Below, piece after piece: positions 25,923-33,311 of a DNA stretch of 50,304 nucleotides. The DNA is from an uncultured Duncaniella sp. (GTDB taxonomy: Bacteria; Bacteroidota; Bacteroidia; Bacteroidales; Muribaculaceae). The stretch lies in the NCBI RefSeq assembly GCF_910577345.1, contig NZ_CAJTMT010000023.1, forward strand, positions 1 to 50,304, in the 5' to 3' direction. The number at the start of each line of letters is the position of its first letter. Position 1 is the first letter of the stretch. The position numbers and the translations under genes were made by a program. Below the pieces are notes generated by a model. That model did not search any database, was not told the origin of the DNA, and worked only from the letters and a program-made list of their open reading frames with translations.

Positions 25923-26032
25923 CACATTGATATAGTAACAGTTAGTCAGTTGTGATTCACATTTTGCTAACCTTATTGTAAAAATATCCCTGTCTTGATT
26001 TTTATTAAATCTTTATACCATTTCATTGCAAT

Positions 26033-28363
26033 ATGAAAAGAACTTTACTTATTTCAGCCTTGGCTGCACTGTGTACTGTAGGCGTTTCAGCCCGCGAGAC
26101 CATTGACAAGCTTGAGGCTTTTCCCGGCGCTGAGGGCTATGGCCGCTACACGACCGGCGGACGTGGCGGCAAGGTCTACCATGTGACAACACTTGAGGAT
26201 ACAGGCGAACCCGGCTCTTTGCGCTATGCCGTCAATCAGTCAGGCACACGCACCATTGTCTTTGATGTTTCCGGTAATATCCATCTTAATTCAGAACTCC
26301 AATTGAGAAGCGGAAACGTGACTATTGCCGGACAGACTGCGCCCGGTGACGGTATCTGCATCGCAGACTATCCGTTTTCGATAAAGGCCAACAATGTCAT
26401 CCTCCGTTTCCTTCGTTTCCGTCTTGGTAATGCAAATGTGACGAAAGACGGAGCGGACGGTTGGGACGGCCTCGGTTCGCTCGACCAGCGCGACATCATT
26501 GTTGACCACTGCTCTGTCAGTTGGAGTATTGATGAATGTCTTTCGTTCAGCGGAACTCACAACACCACCGTCCAGTGGTGTATCGTCTCGCAGAGCCTTG
26601 TCAACTCCGGTCATAGCAAGGGAGGTCATGGCTACGGCGGCAACTGGGGTGGCGAATACGGTTCGTATCACCACAATCTCCTTGCCCATCACACATCGCG
26701 TTCGCCCCGCCTCGGTCCGCGTCCATCCACTCAGCTCAACGAAGTCATGGATATGCGCAACAACGTCATGTTCAACTACTCAGGTGAGAGCTGCTATGGC
26801 GGTGAGGGCATGAATGTGAATATTGTCAACAATTTCTACAAGCCCGGTCCCGGCAACAAGTATTCGGGCAAGACCAAGGAAACCCGTATCGCCTCGGTCG
26901 GAATCCGCACGGTGGACTACTGTCTCGACAAGACAAAGATAGCCACTGCCTACAATAATGCGATGGGTACCAGCATCTCGACCAGCAGCATCAAGGGTTC
27001 ATTTGTCAACGGAAAGAAATGTGTGACAATATCAGGAAAGAGATATGAAATTTCAGATGACAACAAGATTACTGTCGACGACAAGACTGTGAATATCAGT
27101 TGGAACGCATACGCTCCCGCGCTGCATCTGCTCGGCACATATTATGTTGACGGTAATGAGAACCACAATATCTCTGCTGTGAAATCCGACAACTGGGGCT
27201 TAGGTGTCTATGACCAGATTTCACGTTATGAGAATTGTCCGGATGAGGCTTCATGGACCAACACCAAGCAGGACATGAGGCGTGATCTCCCGATAGAATA
27301 TGTCTATACGACTACCCATAGCCCGCAGGATGCCTATACGAATGTGTTGGCCTACGCCGGTGCATCCCTTAAGCGTGATGCTCTTGACGAGATGGTTGTC
27401 AACGACGCGAAGAACAATGTCGCAAATTCCGGAACGGGAAGTGGTCTTGACAGAGGCTTCATCAATGTCCCCGATGATGTGACATATCCCTCGGGCACTG
27501 AACTCGACGGTGTGCTTCCCGCATTGAAGTCCACTCAGGCTATGAAGGACAGCGACGGCGACGGTATGCCCGACGACTGGGAAACCGCCAACGGTCTTGA
27601 CCCGAATGATGCCACTGACGGTGCAAAGGCTTCCGACAGCGGTTTCACAAATCTGGAGCTTTACCTCAATTCAATCGTTGCCCATATCATGGAGGCCGGA
27701 AACGCCAACGGCAAGATGCTCAACGGCGAGCTTACTTTCGCTGACGATGCCGTTGAGTTGCCGGTTTACGATCCCAATGGAGGTGACGGTGAGGTGAAGC
27801 ATGAGGATTATGTGCTTGCCATCAGTACTTCCGACGGTTCGGAGACAGGTGTATGGCACTTCTCGAACGGCATTGACATTCTTACGGATAAGGGCTATTC
27901 CAATGGTGTTGAGGATTGTATCAAGTTCTCACGAAATGTGAATTTTACAGTTGCAATGCCAGAAGGTCTTATTGCCGAAGGTGTGACTTTCTATGGCTAT
28001 GCCAATGCGACCGGTGCCGACGGCTATATGCAGTCTGTCAACGGTGAGGATACAAGCAGCGAATTTATTTTCCCGGCCAAGATTGACGATGGTGCCAAGG
28101 GTGAGAATGTCTATAAGGAATATACCAAGATGTTCGACACTCCGGTTTCACAGTTCGTTTTCCGTCCTGCAGGTCAACAGCTTGGTCTGAAGCTGACCAT
28201 CCATGCTGTCAAGGGCTCTACCAGCGCAATCGAGGATATTATCACAGATTCCGATGACGTGAAGGGCAATGGCAAGATTTACAACATCATGGGTGTTGAG
28301 GTTCATGAACCGCTTCTTCCCGGTGTCTATATCCGCGACGGTAAGAAATTCATCGTGCGATAA
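26033..28363 (+). CDS. Secreted pectate lyase-type protein with type-IX-like C-terminal tail
   Basis: The 776-residue protein starts with a signal peptide (MKRTLLISALAALCTVGVSA). A parallel-beta-helix pectate lyase domain of the PL1 kind follows (about 28-460; FPGAEGYGRYTTGGRGG, NVTIAGQTAPGDGICIADYP, IIVDHCSVSWSIDECLS). A calcium-binding Asp-rich segment (DSDGDGMPDDWETANGLDP, from about 506) comes next, then a beta-rich module of about 150 residues (about 590-740). The tail YNIMGVEVHEPLLPGVYIRDGKKFIVR resembles Bacteroidetes type IX sorting tails. It probably cleaves pectin outside the cell or at the surface. No SusC/SusD pair is nearby, so it is not in a classical polysaccharide utilisation locus. 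Confidence 0.85.
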   Translation: MKRTLLISALAALCTVGVSARETIDKLEAFPGAEGYGRYTTGGRGGKVYHVTTLEDTGEPGSLRYAVNQSGTRTIVFDVSGNIHLNSELQLRSGNVTIAGQTAPGDGICIADYPFSIKANNVILRFLRFRLGNANVTKDGADGWDGLGSLDQRDIIVDHCSVSWSIDECLSFSGTHNTTVQWCIVSQSLVNSGHSKGGHGYGGNWGGEYGSYHHNLLAHHTSRSPRLGPRPSTQLNEVMDMRNNVMFNYSGESCYGGEGMNVNIVNNFYKPGPGNKYSGKTKETRIASVGIRTVDYCLDKTKIATAYNNAMGTSISTSSIKGSFVNGKKCVTISGKRYEISDDNKITVDDKTVNISWNAYAPALHLLGTYYVDGNENHNISAVKSDNWGLGVYDQISRYENCPDEASWTNTKQDMRRDLPIEYVYTTTHSPQDAYTNVLAYAGASLKRDALDEMVVNDAKNNVANSGTGSGLDRGFINVPDDVTYPSGTELDGVLPALKSTQAMKDSDGDGMPDDWETANGLDPNDATDGAKASDSGFTNLELYLNSIVAHIMEAGNANGKMLNGELTFADDAVELPVYDPNGGDGEVKHEDYVLAISTSDGSETGVWHFSNGIDILTDKGYSNGVEDCIKFSRNVNFTVAMPEGLIAEGVTFYGYANATGADGYMQSVNGEDTSSEFIFPAKIDDGAKGENVYKEYTKMFDTPVSQFVFRPAGQQLGLKLTIHAVKGSTSAIEDIITDSDDVKGNGKIYNIMGVEVHEPLLPGVYIRDGKKFIVR

Positions 28364-28370
28364 TCATTAT

Positions 28371-28423
28371 TGCATTGATTTGTATTAATTGTATTAATTT
28401 TGCATTAATTTTGTATTAATTTT
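28371..28423. repeat. Short AT-rich tandem repeat (TGTATTAATTT)
   Basis: Five imperfect units of 9-11 bp (TGCATTGATT, TGTATTAAT, TGTATTAATTT, TGCATTAATTT, TGTATTAATTT) directly follow the first pectate-lyase stop codon and abut the inverted repeat. Confidence 0.75.
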
Positions 28424-28505
28424 GTAGGGACGCTTTTCAAAGCGTCCGCAACCTGATTCGCGGAATATCCGTGGTCATAGCGGACGCTTTGAAAAGCGTC
28501 CCTAC
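28424..28505. repeat. Perfect 26-bp inverted repeat, possibly a terminator
   Basis: Arms 28424-28449 and 28480-28505 are exact inverted copies around a 30-nt loop. Each arm also contains its own smaller palindrome (GACGCTTTTCAAAGCGTC). On the plus strand the right arm is followed by AGGTTTTTT, so it may terminate the first pectate-lyase transcript. Confidence 0.85.
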
Positions 28506-28520
28506 AGGTTTTTTACATTT

Positions 28521-28564
28521 ATAATACCAACATTCATCATGTATAATACCAACATTCATCATGA
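28521..28564 (+). repeat. 22-bp tandem duplication across the start codon
   Basis: Two adjacent 22-bp copies (28521-28542 and 28543-28564), identical except perhaps the last base, each ending in CATCATG. The second copy supplies the ATG of the lyase-peptidase gene at 28561. The ATG of the first copy (28539) opens a 9-codon frame that overlaps it. Confidence 0.85.
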
Positions 28565-31545
28565 ATAAATTAAAATGCCTTCTTTCGGCATTGGTCATCT
28601 GGCCCGCCGCGCTTTCGGCAGGTGTGAATGCCGCTGCGCTTTCGGCAGGGGTGAATTCCGATCCGCTTTCAGCAGGTGTGAATTCCGATCCGCTTTCGGC
28701 TGGAATAAATGCCGATCCGGTTCCGGCTTTTCCCGGAGCGGAGGGTTTCGGCCGCTATACGACAGGAGGCCGTGGAGGAGCAGTTTATCATGTCACTACT
28801 CTTGATGATAACGACCTTCCGGGCTCTTTCCGTTATGCCTGCAATCAACCCGGACGGCGTACAATCGTGTTTGATGTCTCCGGAACTATCTATCTGAAGT
28901 CGCAGTTGCGTCTGGAGCAGCCGGATGTGACGATAGCCGGACAGACAGCTCCCGGCGACGGTGTCTGTATCGCTGACTTCCCCTTCACGATTCAGGCCGA
29001 CAATGTGATTCTCCGTTTCATGCGTTTCCGTCTCGGTGACCGTCAGGTGGCACACCATGAGGGTGACGGCTTGGGAGGAAGCGGCCACCGCAATGTCATC
29101 GTTGACCATTGCTCGGTCAGTTGGAGCATTGACGAGTGTCTGTCGGTCTACGGCATGAGGGATTGCACGGTGCAGTGGTGTATCGCATCCCACAGTCTGC
29201 ATGACAGCGGACACCAGAAGGGCCCTCACGGCTACGGCGGCAACTGGGGAGGCAGCGGTGCGAGCTTCCACCACAACCTCATTGCCAACCACACCTCCCG
29301 CACTCCGCGTCTCGGGCCGAGCCCCCACACTCAGACCGACGAGCGCATGGACCTTCGCAACAATGTCATCTACAACTACGGTTCCAACGGCTGCTATGGC
29401 GGCGAGGGCATGACGGTCAACATCGTCAACAACTATTTCCGCCCCGGCGTGACCACCAACATGATGCCCGAGCGCATCGCAAGTCCAGGCATCCGCACAG
29501 TCCGCTATTGTCTCAACACCCGTAAGCTCGCTGAGGACTACAATGCCCTTTTCGGCACTTCGTTCACAAAAGATGACGTCAAGGGGACGCGCTCCGGTCA
29601 GCCTGCCGACGGAAAGAATCAGGTGGAGATAGGAGGACGCGTATTCGACATTGATATGACTGACAATATGGTGGATATAGATGGTAAGAAAATCAATGTC
29701 AAATGGAATGTCTGGACTCCGATGCTCCACAAATGGGGGCGCTTCTATGTGCGCGGAAATGTCAACCATGAGATAGCCGCTGTCGGTGACGACAACTGGA
29801 AACTCGGAGTCATCGACCAGATACAGCCGAAGGATTTCGACAACTACTGGGATTCGGCACTGGAGCGCGAGATATGTCTGGATTCACCGATGGAATATGC
29901 TCCGACAACGACCCATACGGCAGAGAAGGCCTACGAGCTTGTGCTCGACTATGCCGGTGCCTCGCTCAGACGTGACGCATACGACGAGATTGTCATCGCC
30001 GATACCCGCAGCGGAAAGGCAAGTTTCGGCAAGGGGGGTATCATCAATTCTCAGGATGAAGTGGTGTATGCCGACGGTAGCCGTGGCTGGCCGGAACTCA
30101 AAAGCGAAAAAGCTCCGCGTGACACCGACGGCGACGGAATGCCCGACGCATGGGAGAAGGCCAACGGCCTCGACCCGAAAAATGCTTCGGACGGCAGCGA
30201 GCTTGCCGAGGCGGGCTATACAAATCTTGAAGTCTACATGAATTCGCTTGTCGCTCCCATCATGGAGGCCGGATTGACCGACGGAAAACTGATGGGTGGT
30301 AAGAAGCATTTCTCATCCGCATTCTTCGACAAGAATTTCCATGACCGCACCCTGCGTCTTGACTATCTCTTCTCGGCGACACCGGAAGGGGAGCGCGCAG
30401 TTCATCTGTCAGGTCAGTCCTCGATGAAGGGGTGGGCAGGACGGCGTTTCCACCTGTCGGAACTTCCGCTGCAAGGCAACGGAACTGTGACCGTATGCTC
30501 CGAGGCAACTGGCGATACGCTCTACCGCACCTCGTTCTCGTCGCTCTATCATGAATGGCTTTCGACCGAGGAATCGACACAGACCCCGAAGGCGTTTGAG
30601 CATTGTGTGCTCGTGCCCTATCCAAAAGAGCCGGCTACCATATATATTGACCTTCTCGACAACCGTCATAAACGGATAGCAGGGATGAAACATCGTTTTG
30701 ACCCGAAGGACATACTGATTGCCAAGAAGGGAGATGGCAAGCTCCCCGACCATCGCTACATCCATCGCGGAGGCGATCCGGCGGAGGCAATTGATGTGGT
30801 GATTCTTGCCGAGGGCTACAAGAAGGATGAGATGGACAGTTTCTACCGTCATGCCGAGGTGGCTGTAGAGTCGATTCTCGGCTATGATCCCTTCAAGGAA
30901 CGCGCCTCAAAGTTCAATTTCGTCGCGGTGGCCACACCTTCGGAGGAGTCCGGAGTGAGTGTCCCGCGTCTCGACGACTGGAAGTCGACGGCATTCTCGT
31001 CGAATTTCAGCACGTTCTATTCTGACCGCTATCTTACGACCCTCCATGTCAAGGACATCCACGACGCGATTGCGGGCATACCCTACGAGCATATCATCAT
31101 ACTCGCCAACACGGAGGAATATGGCGGTGGCGGCATCTACAACAGCTATACCCTCACCACCTCCCGCCACAAGGATTTCCGTCCGGTCGTAGTCCATGAG
31201 TTCGGCCACAGTTTCGGAGGTCTCGCGGACGAATATTTCTATGAAGGTGACGTGATGGACAACAGCTATCCACTTGATGTTGAGCCGTGGGAGCCGAATC
31301 TCACCACACTTGTTGATTTCGATAGCAAGTGGAAGTCGCAGCTTGCGGAGGGAACGCCGGTACCGACACCCGTTGCAGATGCTGAAAAGTATCCGCTCGG
31401 AGTCTATGAGGGTGGGGGCTATACGTTTCATGGAGTCTACCGTCCAGCCGACCGTTGCCGTATGCGCGACAACGCATGGCCGGTTTTCTGTCCCGCTTGC
31501 CGTGAAGCCCTCGCGAAGCTAATTGATTTCTATGTAAGTGAATGA
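28561..31545 (+). CDS. Pectate lyase-M64 metallopeptidase fusion protein
   Basis: This 994-residue secreted protein joins two enzymes. A signal peptide (about 1-20) is followed by four 9-residue repeats (17-52, ALSAGVNSD-like). A PL1-type pectate lyase domain clearly paralogous to the preceding gene follows (about 54-430; FPGAEGFGRYTTGGRGG, IVDHCSVSWSIDECLS), then the Asp-rich calcium segment at about 521. From about residue 584 the sequence changes to an M64 N-terminal domain (FDKNFHDRTLRLDY, GWAGRRFHL). An M64 (IgA peptidase-type) domain with the zinc site HEFGHSFGGLAD at 879-890 follows. It lacks the beta module and sorting tail of its neighbour. The frame is continuous with no stop or shift at the junction. 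Substrate unknown; a pectin-linked glycoprotein or host glycoprotein is speculation. Confidence 0.87.
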   Translation: MNKLKCLLSALVIWPAALSAGVNAAALSAGVNSDPLSAGVNSDPLSAGINADPVPAFPGAEGFGRYTTGGRGGAVYHVTTLDDNDLPGSFRYACNQPGRRTIVFDVSGTIYLKSQLRLEQPDVTIAGQTAPGDGVCIADFPFTIQADNVILRFMRFRLGDRQVAHHEGDGLGGSGHRNVIVDHCSVSWSIDECLSVYGMRDCTVQWCIASHSLHDSGHQKGPHGYGGNWGGSGASFHHNLIANHTSRTPRLGPSPHTQTDERMDLRNNVIYNYGSNGCYGGEGMTVNIVNNYFRPGVTTNMMPERIASPGIRTVRYCLNTRKLAEDYNALFGTSFTKDDVKGTRSGQPADGKNQVEIGGRVFDIDMTDNMVDIDGKKINVKWNVWTPMLHKWGRFYVRGNVNHEIAAVGDDNWKLGVIDQIQPKDFDNYWDSALEREICLDSPMEYAPTTTHTAEKAYELVLDYAGASLRRDAYDEIVIADTRSGKASFGKGGIINSQDEVVYADGSRGWPELKSEKAPRDTDGDGMPDAWEKANGLDPKNASDGSELAEAGYTNLEVYMNSLVAPIMEAGLTDGKLMGGKKHFSSAFFDKNFHDRTLRLDYLFSATPEGERAVHLSGQSSMKGWAGRRFHLSELPLQGNGTVTVCSEATGDTLYRTSFSSLYHEWLSTEESTQTPKAFEHCVLVPYPKEPATIYIDLLDNRHKRIAGMKHRFDPKDILIAKKGDGKLPDHRYIHRGGDPAEAIDVVILAEGYKKDEMDSFYRHAEVAVESILGYDPFKERASKFNFVAVATPSEESGVSVPRLDDWKSTAFSSNFSTFYSDRYLTTLHVKDIHDAIAGIPYEHIIILANTEEYGGGGIYNSYTLTTSRHKDFRPVVVHEFGHSFGGLADEYFYEGDVMDNSYPLDVEPWEPNLTTLVDFDSKWKSQLAEGTPVPTPVADAEKYPLGVYEGGGYTFHGVYRPADRCRMRDNAWPVFCPACREALAKLIDFYVSE

Positions 31546-31562
31546 AAAAAGAGTGCAAGAGT

Positions 31563-31593
31563 TTTGATAAGTCGATTTAAATCCTTACCTTTG
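31563..31593 (+). promoter_or_regulatory. Promoter of rpmE2
   Basis: TTTG (31563-31566), 19 nt, then TACCTTTG (31586-31593): an exact consensus match, with transcription expected about 70 nt before the rpmE2 start. Confidence 0.8.
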
Positions 31594-31668
31594 CACCGCC
31601 ATTACGAATCCACGCGTCCTACCAGCGCATTTCGGTAACTTTGACAACAAAAAACTCCAGATAAGAAA

Positions 31669-31923
31669 ATGAAAGCAGATCTCCATCCTTCCAACTACCG
31701 CGAAGTAGTATTCAAGGACATGTCAAATGATGAAATCTTCATCACCCGTTCTACTGTCGCATCAAAGGAAACTATCGAAGTTGACGGCGTGACCTATCCT
31801 TTGGTCAAGCTTGAAATCACCAGCTCGTCACACCCCTTCTTCACCGGTAAGCAGAAGCTTGTCGACACCGCAGGTCGCGTGGACAAGTTCATGAGCCGCT
31901 ACGGCAACCGCAAGAAGAAATAA
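31669..31923 (+). CDS. rpmE2: 50S ribosomal protein L31 type B
   Basis: This 84-residue ribosomal protein starts MKADLHPSNYREVVFKDMS and ends in the basic RVDKFMSRYGNRKKK. It lacks the CxxC zinc motif of ordinary L31, which identifies the zinc-free type B form. It is a single-gene unit with a strong promoter. The following 259 bp contain a GC-rich hairpin near 31958 without a T-run and then the promoter of the next gene. Confidence 0.95.
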   Translation: MKADLHPSNYREVVFKDMSNDEIFITRSTVASKETIEVDGVTYPLVKLEITSSSHPFFTGKQKLVDTAGRVDKFMSRYGNRKKK

Positions 31924-32107
31924 TATCGGGCTGTCTCGATTATTTGCTTCAACGCATAACGCGCGCTCCGCAAAACCGTAGTCCGTCAGGGCCGGGATTG
32001 TGGAGCGCGTGTTGCATCCGGCCTTTCAGGGCGGCTCCCGCAATGGTGGTATGGAGCTGTCAAGTGGTCATCAGTGGCATGAAATTGCTCCGCTTGTCGC
32101 TGATGTC

Positions 32108-32138
32108 TTTGAAGTCTTGATATTTCTACTTATATTTG
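32108..32138 (+). promoter_or_regulatory. Promoter of the first LysM gene
   Basis: TTTG (32108-32111), 19 nt, then TATATTTG (32131-32138). The arrangement is the same as upstream of the second LysM gene. Confidence 0.75.
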
Positions 32139-32182
32139 CAATGTGATTTAACCCAACTTATCCCGATCGAATATTTTAATTT

Positions 32183-33064
32183 ATGAAAATCACCAGAGTA
32201 ACAATTTTAGCCATTCTAATGATGTGTGGCACGGTTGGTTTTGCTAACGCCTCAGTCAAGGATTTACCTATGCTTACGGTTGATGGCAAAAAGTATTATC
32301 ATTACGAGGTCACGTCGAAAGAGACCCTCTACACGATTTGTAAGAAGCTTGGCGTCACGAAGGACGAGGTTGTGAAATACAATCCGAAAGTGGCCGACGG
32401 TCTTCGTGCAGGCACAGTGCTCGTTTTTCCGGTGGATGCCATGAATCCGCAGGCCGTCCAGGCAGCTCCGACTGCCGGTAGCCGGTAGCATGGTGTCACA
32501 GTCGTGTCGCATTATGTCGAGCGCGGACAGACCATCTATGGTCTTGCCACGCACTATGGGATTACGACCGATGAGCTTATCCGTCAGAATCCCATTGTGG
32601 CCAACGGGCTTAAGGCCGGTCAGACACTCCACCTGACGATTCCGGCCAAGGGCTATGCCTCTCAAGGAACGCCTGCGTCCGCGACTCCGGCAGCAAGTGC
32701 AGCGACTCCGGCAGCTACCGTTCAGCCGGTACACTCTTCGGCCTACGCAGCTCCGGCAGCTTCAACAACATCGACAGGAGCCTACACGAATTCAGCGTCC
32801 ACATCAAACGCTGTGGCGGCGACAGCCCGCACAGGAGCATATAACGCGTCATCTTCATCGGCGGCAACAACACATGGCCGTCAGTCGGCAAACGCTTCTG
32901 TCCGTAAGGCCGGTTATGTCGTGAAGAAAAAGGAGACGTTCTACTCAATCGCAATGGCCCACGGTATTACCGTAGAGGAACTTGAGGCTGCAAATCCCGG
33001 CGTGACGGTGTTGCGCGAAGGCCAGATCCTCCACATCCCTGTCCATCAGAAGAATCATCCCTGA
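32183..33064 (+). pseudogene. LysM-repeat secreted protein interrupted by an in-frame TAG
   Basis: The frame opens at 32183 with a signal peptide and one LysM domain. It meets TAG at 32486-32488, then continues in the same frame for another 192 codons to 33064. That part has two more LysM domains separated by an Ala/Ser/Thr-rich linker. The downstream paralogue has Gln at the aligned position (AAQHGVTMVSHYVEKGQ against GSR-stop-HGVTVVSHYVERGQ), so a single CAG-to-TAG change explains the break. The intact product would be about 293 residues with three LysM domains and no C-terminal binding domain. It may be a recent pseudogene, a pair of pieces (restart near GTG 32504, without signal peptide), or a read-through product. 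The promoter looks intact. Confidence 0.8.
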
Positions 33065-33239
33065 ACGGCGGTCCGGGCAACAGACTCCGGGTCGGCTGCA
33101 TTGCAACGCATCCGTCGCTATCCCTATCACATCGGTTGAAAATCAACAGTATATCTTTCATCCGGAGTGAGAGGAAGCCGGATGCGTTGCTGCATTAACG
33201 GTTTTTGGCAATGTCGGAGAGGCGTTGGGGCGCAAAGGC

Positions 33240-33270
33240 TTTGCAGTCTGAATAATTCTGCGTAAATTTG
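33240..33270 (+). promoter_or_regulatory. Promoter of the second LysM gene
   Basis: TTTG (33240-33243), 19 nt, then TAAATTTG (33263-33270), about 35 nt before the start codon after allowing for the initiation site. Confidence 0.75.
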
Positions 33271-33311
33271 CATGTAATTTAAACGGATTTGCACCGAACA
33301 GATTTTATTAT

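Noticed and set aside
28424..28505. Inverted-repeat ends of a MITE-like transposon
   Set aside because: The arms are only 30 nt apart, no target-site duplication was found and the outer flanks differ; a hairpin or terminator role is equally good.
31950..32040. Terminator after rpmE2
   Set aside because: A GC-rich stem exists but has a long loop and no T-run on the plus strand.
32183..33064. Two separate small genes at 32183-32488 and 32504-33064
   Set aside because: The two frames are identical in phase and the paralogue aligns straight through the TAG, so one interrupted gene is the better reading.
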